Assembly: GCF_918797505.1 (NCBI RefSeq)
Contig: NC_092794.1
Coordinates: 67,245,345-67,309,344, forward strand
Length of the DNA: 64,000 nt
Reading direction: 5' to 3'
Source of the DNA: Bemisia tabaci
Taxonomy: Eukaryota; Arthropoda; Insecta; Hemiptera; Aleyrodidae
Below are positions 31,571 to 44,022 of the stretch, one piece after another. Every line of letters starts with the position of its first letter. Position 1 is the stretch's first letter. The position numbers and the translations under genes were made by a program. Below the pieces are notes generated by a model. It was not told where the DNA came from, searched no databases, and worked only from the letters and a program-made list of their open reading frames with translations.

Positions 31571-34467
31571 TTAAGGAAATTTTGAGAAACCCTGGATTCC
31601 AAGCTCATAGGGCTTGCGACGTCTTAATCTTCGACCACATCGGTCCCATTCCAAGAGCTCAAGAGCTTCAGGGTTGGGGTGCCAGTGTAGACGAAATTCG
31701 TATGCAGCGTACATCTTGGTGATGTAGTCCTCCACTGAATCAATGTTGAGGTCCGTGTGAATATCTACATTCCTCTCGTACCATTTTGCTTTAGTAATAC
31801 TTCTCAGGATCTTCATTTGCATGATTTCTATTTTATCTAAATTTGACTTGGCTGCGCAACCCCACAATTGGCAACCGTAACTCCAAACAGGCCCCAAAAA
31901 TGGTTTTGTAGAGGAGCAACTTGATATTTAGAGATAACCGTGACTTACGTCCGATGAGCCACTGCATATTGGAAAATTTCAGTCGCAATTGTGCTACTTT
32001 TTTTTAATATGGTTGCCCCACTTGAGCCTGGAATCCAGGTGAAGTCCAAGATATTTGGCGACAGAGTCGTGTGGAATTTTATCTTCTCCTAAAGAAAGCG
32101 GGATGTGAATATATGGACGATTAGTAAAAATTACTTCAACTGATTTTGAGGCATTTAATTTTGTTTTATCTCTCATTGTCCATTTATTTATTTTATTCAA
32201 GTGTTGCTGAGCTGTATGACGTGCCTCTCTATAGCTTTTAGACAAGGCCAGCACGAGAGTATCGTCGGCATAAACTCCCAGTTTTCCCCTCCTCCCAGAC
32301 TGTGGGATGTCTGTGGTAAAGAGAGAGTAGAGAAGGGGGAAAGACAGGAGCCCTGTGGAACCCCCGCTCGTATTTCTCTGAAACCTGATGTTGTGTTTTC
32401 ATATCTGACTCTGAACTGTCTTCCAGTAAGAAAGGACGATAGGAGCTCCACATGGTTACATGGGAGCATGGTGAAAAGTTTATCGACGAGCCTCTCATGC
32501 CAGACTCGATCGAACGCTTGTGCTACATCAAGAAAAACAGCCACGCAGTATTCGCCCTTTTCCAAAGAATCTTCGATAAATTTAGTGACACGGTGTAATT
32601 GATCCACTGTTGAATGTTGAGCCCTAAAGCCAAATTGGGCATCAATGATTAAGTTATTTTGCTTTACAATTTTATTTAAACGTTTTATATAAAGTTTTTC
32701 AAATAATTTTCCTATGACCGGCAGTAAGGAAATTGGTCTATAAGAAGCAGCTTCTGCTGGTGGTTTGTCTGGCTTTAGAAGAGTAAAAATTTCGGCCATT
32801 TTCCATTGCTTGGGGATATATTTGCAACGAATGACTGCATTAAAAATAGCTGTTAATTTCATAATTGCTTTGTTCGGCAGGTTTTTCAAAATAAGACCTG
32901 AAATTTTGTCATAGCCAGGAGCTTTTTTGGCTTTAATTTGACCTTTAATTTCTTTGGTTATCTCAGATGGAGAAATTGTTTTGATTTTTACTGGTGGTAT
33001 TTTCCTTGATTTTCGAGTTTTTGATGAGGACACCTCTCTCCGACTGTGCGGTTCGGAGTGGGGATTGTCAGTGGAACTCTCATTTTCTGAATCTAAGGAG
33101 GGTGCGGCAATATCGTTGTGTGGCTGGAAAGCCATTTCGAAATGATCCGCTAGCCGTTCTGCTTTTTCCAAGTCTGTTTCAGCCCAGGTGTTACCTGCTT
33201 TTTTAAAAGGAAATTTAAGTTGCTTGGGTCTTTTTAAGTACTTTGTAGCTGCCCAAAGAGAGTAATTTTTGTCAGCATGTGGTGAAAATGATTTTACGAA
33301 ATTTTCAAATTTGTAATTTAGAAATTCATTCATTCGTTTTTTGACTATTTTGTTTAGTCGATTAAAATGTGCTTTATCCTCTGGATTTGAGGAAGAGACA
33401 GAAATGCGGTTTGCTTTTCTTTTAGAACGAATTAGTTTCAGCAGATCCTTGGGGATAGCATATGGCCTTGAATTATTAGTAGCCAGTGGGGTGTTAGCTT
33501 TCGCACATTGTTGAATGTGTTCCACCAACAATTCCGTCTCCCTGTCAATATCCGCAGGGGTGGCAACTGGAATGTTGTTGACTATTAATTTTTCCAAATC
33601 TGAACGAAATTGTTCCCAATTTGTCCGTTTAGAACAGATATTGGGAGGTCTCTCATCTAAAACAGGATTACTAAATATAGCTAATAAAATTTTTACATGA
33701 CCTTGTAAGACTTTCATGGGGATAGTATCACATGAGGTTCTATCGACTATGTTTAAATTTTGATAAATAAAGAAGTCAATTAAATCTGGCTTGTGGCCCG
33801 GGACATGAGGGTAATTTGTCGGCTTTCCTGGGGTGATAAAATTTCCTTCAGTTTTATTTACTGTTGCAAGTAAAGATTCCCCTTTAGGATTTGTAATCCT
33901 GGATCCCCATCTGGGACTCTTTGCATTCCAGTCTCCACCCACAAGATACGTGGGACCCAGTTCTTCCAAAAAACCGATATAATCTTCCATTGATAGGACA
34001 TTACCAGGTGGGGTATAGAGTGAGGCAACATTAAAATTGCCTATATCTGCATGAATGCTTATTACTACAGCTTGAAAAGCTGGAGTCTCAATCAATTTTA
34101 CCAGATTATGTTTAAAATTTTCTTTAATAATAATGGATGACCCACCTCTGTGTTTGTTGGCTGGGTGCAATGCATTATATACTTTGTACCCCGCAAAGTA
34201 CCTTTTATAATCGGTTTTTGTGAACCAAGTCTCTGCCACGAGAGCGATGTCCACATTAAAATCTTTAAGCGTAACGTTGAATTCTTCGGCCTTTACCCGG
34301 GTCAGTCCGCCGCAATTCCATGCCATAATGTTTAATGACTTGCAATTCGTCTTTGCTCGTAGCTTTTTAACATCATCGAAATTGATTTCTGGATAATTTT
34401 TCTGTTGAGACATTAAAAAATTCGGATTAGTCAATGAATCACAATTCAATTTAAAAAAGTCATTCAT
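31571..34467 (-). pseudogene. LINE ORF2: endonuclease-reverse transcriptase, frameshifted
   Basis: The 756-codon first frame has an apurinic endonuclease domain (NIMAWNCGGL near residue 46, ALVAETWF, GGDWNAKSPRWGSR, HKPDLIDFF) and RT blocks (LKPDKPPAEAASYRPISLLP, FGFRAQHSTVDQ, AVFLDVAQAFDRVWHERL, RAGVPQGSCLSP). The frame is lost near 32337 in a C5 run, and the catalytic YADD (32262-32273) lies in the next frame. Further shifts occur near 32000 in an A8 run and near 31895 in an A5/C4 run, after which the C-terminal segment (SYGCQLWGCAAK) continues to 31571. All three breaks sit in homopolymers, so some could be sequencing indels. Jockey-clade ORF2 proteins nick target DNA and reverse-transcribe their mRNA. 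Confidence 0.85.
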
Positions 34468-34493
34468 TTCTTTATTTATATTTTCTGGTTAGC

Positions 34494-35190
34494 TTAAGGT
34501 TTACTCACTTTCTCGGTGAGAACTCTGAGCTGAGCATTCAAAGTTTCTATTGTTTGTAATAAGACACCGATCAGAGCGGCGGAACTGTCTCCTGCGCCCT
34601 GTGTTGCCGGGGTAGCTGTATTGCCTGATAATGCTTGAGCAAAAGTCCTATCTAATTTCTTTGGAGGAACATGGGTTGGTATATTTTGCCCTAATATCGG
34701 AAAACTTTTTTGATCAGGGGAGTTTTTCTTAGCTTGGAGTTGCTTTTTTCGTGCAATTTGAAATTCTTTCGCGAAGGGACATCCGGGATAACTTGCGGGA
34801 TGACCGATCGCGCCACAATTTACGCATTTTGGATTTAAGCTTCGACCTTTGAAAGGGCACGCAGGAGATAAATGTTTGCCTGCGCATTTGACACACCGTG
34901 GATTTTTTCTGCAAAAGTTGTGAGTATGCGGAAAACACTGACATCTTCGGCACTGTGGAACAATCTTATTATCTATCTTCATTGGCTCTATTTTAACAAT
35001 AGTATGAGCAATTGCTTCGATCTTATAGATGTTTTCTACTGATTCTGAATGGTCAAAATCAAGTTGATGAGCTGGTATTTTTATGAGTTCGAATTCCTTG
35101 TTAGGTTTAGCATTTGTGGTTTGATTTTCAGATGTTGTTACCAAAGGGGTAGTTTGAAGGGGGATAGCAGATTGAGGATCATAAGTATCC
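34494..35190 (-). pseudogene. LINE ORF1 (gag-like), 5'-truncated
   Basis: Open from the 5' junction at 35190 to the stop at 34494, 26 bp before ORF2. It contains three cysteine-histidine knuckles of the Jockey ORF1 kind (CRRCQCFPHTHNFC, CVKCAGKHLSPAC, CVNCGAIGHPASYPGC) followed by a basic and then a predicted helical C-terminus (ETLNAQLRVLTEKV). Such proteins bind element RNA. Full-length relatives have several hundred more N-terminal residues, absent here because of truncation. Confidence 0.8.
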
Positions 35191-36660
35191 GGCCTTGATA
35201 GCTATCACAGAATCACAGATATGGGGCTGATTTAGATGTCACTCAGAGTGAGTTGGGTCTGAACAAATCGGTTGTGGTCCGATAGGACTCAAAGATGTCA
35301 AAAGGACACTACACTACTTTGACTACAAACTTCTTAAGGTTGGACAAAAAGATAAATAAACTCAGCTGGAGGTGAGACTAATGATGATGCTGGTGATGAA
35401 GCCGGTCCAAGGGTTTTGTTCAGAGAAACAGGATGTACAATAATCAGCAATCTAAATCAGCACAGGATAGCAATCTAAATCAGCACGGGATAGCAATCTA
35501 AATCACCACGGGATCCGCATGATCCTGGATCCTATAGAAAAACCCTGTTGAAATATCGAATTTGTATAGTACAAAAAAACAGGAATGAGACCTAACTTGG
35601 TGCTAGGTAAACTCAAAATGGTTCCACATTCGATAGAGCAGAAGGCTCAGAGAAATCTTATGGGTGTTTGACACATTGATTTGGGACAGACTAACAATTA
35701 GGAAAAACATGCTTTACGTGATCATGGAAGGCACTGAGTACAAAGTACGAACTGCCTGGTCAGACGGACGCAGGCCTAGGGCTAAGTTAGGTCCATGTGC
35801 ATGATCAACTATCAGGAAAACTATAGCTAAAAATAATACTGGGGAAACAGCTCTGCCTTAGGGGCTTCAGAATAACTAAATCTGCAGGCTCAGAAAACCT
35901 AAGTACTGAAATTCTACTAAACAAGGTTGCGGCTCGCTTTAGGCCAGCATGTACTGAACTAGGCCAAAGTGGGCTCAGAGATAAGACTAGAAATAACAGA
36001 ATAATCCTGCAAATGAGAAAAATACACAAGCATAATAAAACAAAGAGCTCTCAGGGCTCATGCAGTCTCATCTGTTAAATAAATAGGAAAGGCCAGCGTA
36101 AGTGAGATCAAGTACTTTACGTTCACAATCAGAAGGAAAACACAGTGCTTAGCTTAGCACACCTGAATAATGCTCGCAGCGCATCTCAAAAGTAGGAGCT
36201 TGACAGTTTGGCCGAGAGAGAACATGGAAACATCTCCTTCTCTGAGTGAGAATAACAACTAGGCCTAAGGTCTATGCAACAGGAGAAGGAACCAGTTTCT
36301 GAGGTTGCCGAGGAGTTCGGTAACTAGGACCAAAAACTAGGTCTCTGCGACAGGCGATCAGATCAAAGAGCCTCCATGCGTTCTCCAGGCTAAAATGAAC
36401 AAGTTAGATTTGCTAGAAAAACCGACATTCTTGTGCTGGGAAAGAACTGAAAATGATATCCTTGAATTGAGGTTCTAAGAGATCTTTGACGTTGGTAGGC
36501 TACTTGGTTTAGGTATGCCTTGGGCAGAATCGCCACGAGGCTGGAAAGCCTAAAAGCTTAAGATAAGCTCAAGATTCACATGTCAAACTTACCCAAAATG
36601 GGGTTTGGAAACTGCGATTTTAGCAAAAGGCGGCTAGCATTGCCCTTCCAGGTGCAGGTC

Positions 36661-39200
36661 TCAGGCTTCCAGGTTAAGGGAGATGCTCAGATGTTGAGGA
36701 AAGACGATGATTAAAACTTGGCACCAAAAACTCTCGGTCGGCTGACACACAGAGATGAGAGAGAAAAGTGGCCGGACACAAGGCCTGATCACGAAAGTAG
36801 AGCGCTACTGGAGAAAAGTGAAGGTGAAAACTAGGGTTTCGGCGTTAGCCGCGAGAGAGCGCACCAATGCTGATTCTGATTCTTGCAACTTCCCAGATCC
36901 TGAGAACTCAGACCAATTGCAGCAAAGTAAAGTTTAAAAATAGCCCGCGAATTTATTTACTTTCAGATAGGGCATTGTAGGATGGCACATCACTCCCCCT
37001 CCCATCGAAAGCTTATCAAAAGAACACACTGATTTGTCTGATGCAAAGACAGAGTCTCCGCTGAGTTGTATCAGTTCTGCCTCAAAGGGCGATACATTCT
37101 AAGAGAGCTCTTCTAAGTCATCAAAGAAATCAACACAAGAAAACAACACTCAAGACAAAAGGAAAAAGGGGCAGCCGCGACCAGTAGGTACCAGCCAGTT
37201 GTATCCACGAAGGAAAGCGAAGCTCCCTGTCGGGACCTCAACAAATAACTTAAAACTAACGAGAGCCTACTCTCAATCCGGTAAAACCACAAAGGGCCTA
37301 GGTCTGAGACCTAATGGCAAATGAGCTAGATTCGAGTCAGACAGCCCAACGCCGAAGATTATAGTGGTTGGTCTTACCAAAATCACAACACCCTAAGAAA
37401 TTATCAAGGGGACACGAGATCAAGAAATAAATTTTTGAGCTTTACCTCAAACAGGAAGTAGCTCCTTAAACACAAATAACTCAGAAATTAAGGACAAATT
37501 CGCGAAAATTAAAATTTCAAAAATCTTTCTGAAATTCAAAACCTTCCTGAGGTTTGAATTTTCGAAATTCCAGGTGAAAACTCAAAATTTAAGATTCATT
37601 TCAAAATTCAAAGTGAGACTTCAAAATCAAAGGTGAAATTCCAAAATTCCAGAAGAATTCGAACTTCATCTCAAAATCACTCATCAAAAAATTCTGAAAA
37701 TCAAACTCTCAAAATTTCGAGCAAAGCCAAAAATTAGGAGAAGTCAGTAGACAAACTAAAAATTCCTTCTATTGCTTGAGTAACATAAACTGTAGACCTC
37801 AAACAAGTCTGAAGCTTGAAAGACAATGAGAGAAGCAACATAAATTATGGGACCTCAGTCTGGTGCCAGTCAAGAAAGAAAAAGATAGAAATTGAATTCA
37901 GATTCTCTGAGAAGAGAAAGAAAATTCTAAAATTTTATAGGTGTCAGGTGACGAACTTAAAATTCCTTCCATTGCTTGAGTAACATAAGCTGTAGCCCTC
38001 AAGCAAGTCCGAAGCTTGACTGATCATGAGTGAAGTTACAAAGATTGCGGGACTTCATTCGAAAATTCGCCAAGGAAGAGAGAGAAAAAGGGGAAAAAAA
38101 AATCCTAAGAGGCGTCAGGTGACAAACTTAAAATTCCTTCCATTTACTTGAGCAACATAACCTGTAGCCCTCAAATAAACCCGAAGCTTGACTAATCATG
38201 AGTAAAGCTACAATGATTGCAAGGCTTTATTCGAAAATCAGCCAAGGAAGAGAAAGAGAAATGATCAGGACAGCAAAAGGGTAGTAAGCCCTAGCCAAAT
38301 TCACATTCAAGAACCTATCCCTAATTTCTTTAACTTAGTCAACTAATATCACGGACAAACTTAAACAACTAAAATTAAGCAAAATCTAAACTAAAGACAA
38401 AATCAGGTGATTTTGGGGACTGATTTGCGGTCAAGAACCCCAGGGAGTTTGCCGCAAACAAACTACCTTCAAGAAAAGTCAAAATCGGCAGGCAGACCAA
38501 CCACTAGTCAATGATGGCCAGGTATAAACCTGTCATTCCCATCATTAACTACACAAGGAAATAAACAATGAACCCCACAAAAGACCACAAAATCACAAGT
38601 TATATACAACAAAAGGGAAAAACATTTCGATGAGAGGAGATGTGTTGTCCAGACACTTCAACACACAATTTACTTTAACATCTTTAAAAAAAATTTTACT
38701 GGTTTAAAATTTAGTCTCTGAAAGATTAAGACTGAAATGCATAGAAAACTTCAAAACAGATCGATCCACGGACCTCTGGGTTATGGTCCAAACAGCTATA
38801 AGCTGACTTGACAAGATGTACCTGCTGCTTTAAAATTCTCCAAAAACATTACTTTGACAGTAAAAATTTTAAACCAGAAAATCAGAAAATCACCTAACTC
38901 TGAGCAAAACCTAGTTTATTAAACCATAAATTACAAAATTACATAACACTGAGCAGAACCTTAAAATATTTAAACGAGACACCTGGAAACCTGATTCTAA
39001 AATTTTCGCCCTGAACATAAAAACACTAGACACACATACACACAAGAAAATCCTTGGTTTTCGGGGTGACAGCAATTTCCACAATCCTGGGCAAACAGCC
39101 TCAAACGGAAATTGCTCCCACCTGACGTAAACCTTGGAAAGTTTGCTTTCTCCGAGAAACAAAACCAAGAAAAATTCGAGACGAGAATCCTCCAAGACAC
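36661..39200. other. Long non-coding 3' region of the LTR retrotransposon
   Basis: 2.5 kb between the integrase end and the 3' LTR, purine-rich on the plus strand, with no env-like frame. 37500-37720 has aaaattc/gaaattc micro-repeats, and 37740-38265 has three diverged tandem units. An obvious polypurine tract next to the LTR is not visible. Confidence 0.5.
37740..38265. repeat. Three diverged tandem units of about 180 bp
   Basis: Units begin near 37750, 37950 and 38129. Shared blocks are acttaaaattccttcc, cttgagtaacataa, ctgtagccctcaa, ccgaagcttgac and gaaaatcagccaagg. They lie in the retrotransposon 3' non-coding region. Such arrays are common in long retroelement untranslated regions; no function is visible. 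Confidence 0.8.
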
Positions 39201-42200
39201 TTACGCTGCATGAAAAACCTTCAACTGGCTGACATGAGCTATTCGTTCAAATTTTCCTGTCTTTGGGTCGACAAGTGCTGCGGTGACTGGGGTTCTAAAT
39301 TCAGAGATCCTCAAAGGGCCGTACCAGCGTTGAGCAAGTTTGGCCATGAATTGCTTCATCTTCTTACTTTGGGGATGGGTTTTGACTAGAACAAGATCAT
39401 TTACCACGAAGGGATGTTGAGTTCTAGTTGCATCGTATCTTTCTCGCTTGCGCTCATGGGATTGAAACATTTTGGCTTTGGCTTTTTTCAAAACATCAAC
39501 TGCCTTGGATGGGTCATCAGGTAATAACTCATTAAGAGACCAGGATAGAGACAAGGGATGATTTGGTTTGAAAGAAAAGAATAGCTCAAAGGGAGTACAA
39601 CCATGGGCCTCATGCTTAGTGGTGTTTAGAGCAAGTTGTATCCAAGGTAAACTGGTCCCATGTTGTTTGAGCATTAGAATGATAGGCAATCAGAGCACTT
39701 TTCAGATTACAGTTAACTCTTTCAGAATTATTAGCTTGGGGGTGGTAAGCAGCAGTGTAGATATGCTGGATATTAAAATTTACACAGAAATGGTGAAATA
39801 CGCCTGCTCTAAAATACTTGGCGTTGTCAGAGGTAATAAATTTTGGAAAACCTACAGATTGAAAAATGCACTGCAATTCCTTTACCGAATTTTGGGCAGT
39901 TGCATCGCGCGTTGGAGCGAGCCAAATGAAGCGAGAGAAAATATCGATGCAGACTAAAATAAATCTGTTGCCAGATTTTGATCTAACTAGTGGTCCCATA
40001 TAATCAATATGGATTTTCTCCATCGGTCTCTCTGGGATTTGGGAGGCTAATTTACCGAAATGGGTGTTTTGTGCGGGTTTAGATAAGGCACAAATTTCAC
40101 AAGACTTGACTCTTTTCTCGATGTCTTGCCGGAGGTTTAGAAAGGTGAAATATTCTCCGATTTTCTGAACTGTTTTATAACAACCAAGGTGACCACCTAT
40201 GGGGGAATCATAATAATACTTGAAGACCAAAGGTATTAATGATTGTGGAAGAACGACTTTAGGTTGTTTGGTGCGAGCTTCTAAACAGCATAAAACACCT
40301 TTATTAAGAGAAAAACGTGGGAAAGACTTTCCATTTCGCAAATTAATAATTTTGGGACCAAGATCTGGGTCTTCAATTTGATGTTCTAAAATGTCGGTGA
40401 AAGCCACAGGGAAGGCTGGCAAATCGATTTTTACGACATTGATTAGGTTGGCAAGTCGCAGGAGGTCAACAAAATTAACAATTATGGGCTCTTGGTAGGC
40501 CTCGGTATCTTCCGGGTAAAACATTCGAGAAAGGGCATCGGCAGTAACATTGGTTGTCCCTTTAGTGTGTTTGACTTTAAATTTAAAAGCTAAAATTCTT
40601 ACTACCCAACGAGCAAGGCGACCTAGTTGTCTTGGATGTGCAAGAAGCCAAGTCAGAGCTTCATTGTCACATTCCAGAAGAAATTCTTTATGTTCTAAAT
40701 AAAAACGGAATTTTTCAAGCGCAAAGAGCACTGCTAAACATTCAATCTTATAGGTTGAGAATTTAACCTCTTGTTCAGTTAGAGTGCGAGAAGCAAAAGA
40801 AATTGGAAGTCGATCTTCCTCTACAAGTTGTGAAAGTACAGCACCTAAAGCTGCTCCAGGTCCATCGCTCTGGACAATGAATTCTTTCTCAAAATCTGCA
40901 GTCTGAAGGACTGGAGGCTCCATGATGGCTCTCTTTAAATCACAGAAGGCTTCCTCTTGTTCAGGGCCCCAAATGAATTTGGCTCCTTTACGGCGTAGCT
41001 GATTTAAGGGCAGGGCGTGAGCGGCAAAATCAGGGATGAATTTGGAATAAAAATTTACCATACCAAGAAAACGGGCAATGCCTTTAGGATCACGAGGCGG
41101 GTCAAAACGCCTAATGGCGAAAGTACGATCAGGATCGATTTTAATACATCCTTTAGAGAAGAGATAGCCTAGATAACCAAATTCTTTTACAGCAATTTTT
41201 AGTTTCTTGGGATTTAGAGTAATGCCGGCATCAGCAAAACGACGAAGAACTTCATCGAGCACAGCCATCAGTTCTTCAAAAGTTTCAGCAAAGAGAACGT
41301 AGTCGTCTAGGAAATTAACCAAACTTTTGAAACGCATATCATCAAACATAAGATTACCAAGGCGCGTTAAAACTTGGGCTCCAGTAGCAAGACCGAAAGG
41401 AATGCGATTCCATTCGTATAGACCAAAAGGTAAAGTAAAAGCTGTGAAAGGTTTGGAACGTTCCGTGAGTGGAATTTGATGGTATGCAGAATTCAAGTCA
41501 AAAACGCAAAACCATTTGGCTTTGCCGAACCAAGAAAACGCCGTGTTTAAATCAGGCAAGGGAACAGCTTCAATGTCAGCTTGCTTATTCAGAGCGCGAT
41601 AATCAATAACCATCCGATAGTCATCTCCCTAAGGGACTAAAAAAGCTGGCGAAGAATGGCTGCTTTTGCTGGGACGAATGACGCCTAGATCTAAAAGCTT
41701 ATTGATAAGATTCCTTATGTGCTCCATTTTTGGAGGTGACAAACTGTAAGGACATCTTCTGACAGGCGTGGTGCTTGTCATTATGATATCGTACTCTAGA
41801 AGATTAGTGCAACCTAATTTAGCTGTTAACACATTAACATACTTCTTTAAAATTTCCATTACTTTTACTCTTTGCTCGAGGATGAGATGGGACGAGTCGA
41901 TAGATGAGAGCTCATCCTCTTGGACTTCTTGGTACCAATCAGTGATGGCAGAGATAAAATCAGAAAAGTCGCCGATAAGATTCCAGTATTCATCGTCAAG
42001 TTCTGGCTCTTCAGCAACAGGTGAAACTGGTTTGAAGCAAGTAAGGGGCAGAATTCTCTTCTTTTTGAAAAAGTCAAAATGAATTTGGCCGCGCTTAGAA
42101 TCCAGAACTAATCCAGTATGACAAAGGAAATCAATACCTAAAATCATGTCGCAAGACAAGGTAGGAGCTACAAGGAAGGAAAAATCCCAAGAATAGTTGT

Positions 42201-42516
42201 GAATTTTAAAATGGAGGACAATCTTTTTGGAGATTTCCATTGGGGCAGCTGCAGCTGTATAACAATCCATTTTATAATCTTCGACACTTTTAACACAACG
42301 ATTTTTAGATAATAGCTTGAAAAGCTCACCAGAAATTAATGAACGAGAGGCTCCTGAATCGACAAGACTAGAAACTTCCAAGTTTCCACAAGTAGTCTTA
42401 ATGAAAGGCAAGGGAGTGCGAGGAGTTGCTGACACTTTGTACAAATCAATGTTTTCTTCAGCAACACTGAACACCTGGTCTCCACTCCGTAAAACCCGGT
42501 GTAAATCTAGTTTTTT
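39201..42516 (-). pseudogene. pol: pol: protease, reverse transcriptase, RNase H, integrase; broken
   Basis: The frame is entered by -1 slippage at 42510-42516. 41629-42576 encodes the aspartic protease (LVDSGAS, DMILGIDFL) and the start of RT. A TAG at 41629-41631 interrupts, and the same frame then continues in 39616-41613: RT with MVIDYRALNKQ, VFDLNSAYHQI, LPFGL and the catalytic FLDD, RNase H with FIVQSDGPGAALGAVLSQ (DG where DA is usual) and ADALSR, then integrase with an HHCC-type zinc domain (CEIC) and the D-D-E core (HIDYMGP, TSDNAKYF, NNSERVN). A 1-nt frameshift near 39650 moves the integrase C-terminus into 39201-39689. The domain order is Ty3-like. One nonsense and one frameshift make it inactive as it stands. 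Confidence 0.9.
42510..42516 (-). promoter_or_regulatory. -1 frameshift slippery site A-AAA-AAC before the gag stop
   Basis: On the minus strand gag ends CCA AAA AAC TAG. The heptamer allows a -1 slip into the pol frame that continues PKKLDLHR. The arrangement is the same as at 24956-24962 in the other LTR element, supporting a shared expression strategy. Confidence 0.8.
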
Positions 42517-42610
42517 GGGGCCGCTCGGTTGGGACAGAAACGAGAAATATGACCTTTGGTTCCGCAAGTGTGGCAATTATAATCCTTCTTTGCACCTTGC
42601 GGTTCGTCAG

Positions 42611-44022
42611 CAGGGTGGCAAGTCAAGTTCAATTTCAAAATTCCCTGACTTTTCCCTGACTTTACAATAAAATTCCCTGACTTTTTGTAGGCAAGAGACC
42701 GCGACTTTTTCTGAATACGATTAAATTTCCTGACTTTTTAAAGTCATCGACGCGCAGTTGCACTCAGAATGTTGTGGGTAAATTCGGTGCTGAATAATTG
42801 AATGAATTATAGCCTGGAATGCACATCTTTAACTTATTTTGATAAAAAGAGATAACCATTTCACAATCAAAGAAAATTCAGAAAAAAAAATTACACACAG
42901 TTTGCACAGTTCAGTTCAGCACCAGCACCACTTCATTTACGATGTTAGGTTAGGAGGATTTCACCGCCCAGCCATGCAGTTGCACCAACCTTACATGTTT
43001 TCTACCAAAACACGGCAGATTCGAACGATGCATAGTATACACCACGATCTGCACGGACCTGACTCGAGGTTATTAATAAAATTGTTTTTATTGGTACACG
43101 GTTGTCAACGATTCCCGATCCGCGCGTGTTTCTGTTAGTTCCCCCTACCGAAAGCCGCCGGGCGCAACGAAATAACCGACAGGATCCAGACAGGATCATT
43201 CTTTTAGTGTGCATAGGTTGGTAAGTCACAACGATGACGGAGGAGTGGGGGACCGACGAAAAGGAACGACACCCAACGGAGTCGGGCGGAAATGACCGAT
43301 CGTGGAACACTGTCATAGAATAATAAGGCTACGCCTATAGAAAGGACACTCTCGCAGATTTCATGACGAAGAAGAAGAACAGGGACCTGGAGCTCTTGAG
43401 CTGGAGCTGGCGGGTATTGTTTACATTCAGAATGAAAATGGCGGCAATAGCCAACTGTAACACTCTAACTGTAGCTGATCACATCTGATTTTATCAGTCA
43501 TCTGGCCAGCATGAGCACGACGAGGCTGTGGAAATCGTTTCCGTTACATTAATTTTGGTACTCAAACTCTTTTACTCTGTGACGGTGACTTTTACACTTA
43601 CAAAACATTAGACTCTTCGTTGGCACCACTGACTACATTTCGCAACCCTGCAATTAGCTGGGCCCTACTATTACATTTGACAACCTTGCAAAGAGCTGGC
43701 GGGTTCAGAAAAGTATAGGGCAACGGGACCTAACCAAACCTGGACACAGCAGGCGAGAGTCACAACGGCCACTTACGCGAGTGCCCCTTCTATAGGCGTT
43801 AGCTTTATTATTCTATGACACTGTTGCCATGTGGATGTGGAGGAGGGACGGAACTCTGTTTGCTACGTAATGTACACGTTAGTTCATAAGATGCGCTGAT
43901 GCGCTACGACAATTCCCTGACCGCGGCAATAATTCCCTGACATTTCCCTGACTTTTCCCGGTCACTCAAAATTCCCTGACAATTCCCGGTTTTCCCGGTT
44001 TTCCCTGACGCTTGCCACCCTG
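42611..44022. mobile_element. 1.4-kb TIR element with 5-bp TSD inserted in gag
   Basis: The ends are CAGGGTGGCAAG and CTTGCCACCCTG, flanked by GTCAG at 42606-42610 and 44023-44027. Next to both ends are many copies of ttccctgac (about five left, about six right), arranged like subterminal transposase-binding repeats. No transposase frame. The CAGGGTGGC terminus looks hAT-like, but hAT makes 8-bp duplications; with 5 bp the superfamily is uncertain. It contains a nested inverted-repeat element at 43309-43823. Confidence 0.8.
43309..43823. mobile_element. Nested inverted-repeat element (about 515 bp)
   Basis: ctgtcatagaataataaggct at the left is mirrored by the block agctttattattctatgacac at the right, and homology extends through acgcctatagaa to cactctcg (about 45 bp, four or five mismatches and one indel). 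The interior is unique and non-coding. Flanking duplication could not be fixed. It is either an insertion in, or an original internal repeat of, the host TIR element. Confidence 0.55.

Larger units (their letters stand above)
31083..35190 (-). mobile_element. Jockey-like LINE, 5'-truncated
   Basis: Flanked by the direct repeat ggccttgatagct (31070-31082 and 35191-35203), which is single in the other LTR. The terminal A-tail (T10 on the plus strand) is at 31082-31091, and a second longer A-tract lies at 31262-31286. ORF1 with zinc knuckles and ORF2 with endonuclease and RT read right to left. ORF1 remains open to the 5' junction, so the element was truncated on insertion. Confidence 0.85.
30900..36660 (-). 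repeat. 3' LTR, split by a LINE
   Basis: Starts with TGAGCCGATGC and matches the 5' LTR at 46255 onward. The LINE interrupts it at the ggccttgatagct site, and similarity resumes at 35191 and ends at gcaggtc (36660). A polyadenylation signal (AATAAA on the minus strand) is at 31050-31055. The 74-codon frame at 35805-36029 is LTR sequence without coding features. Confidence 0.85.

Noticed and set aside
35805..36029. 74-codon frame, identical copy at 47749-47973
   Set aside because: It is LTR sequence present in both LTRs, with no coding features.
42611..44022. Plain hAT assignment from the CAGGGTGGC end
   Set aside because: Flanking duplication is 5 bp, not 8.
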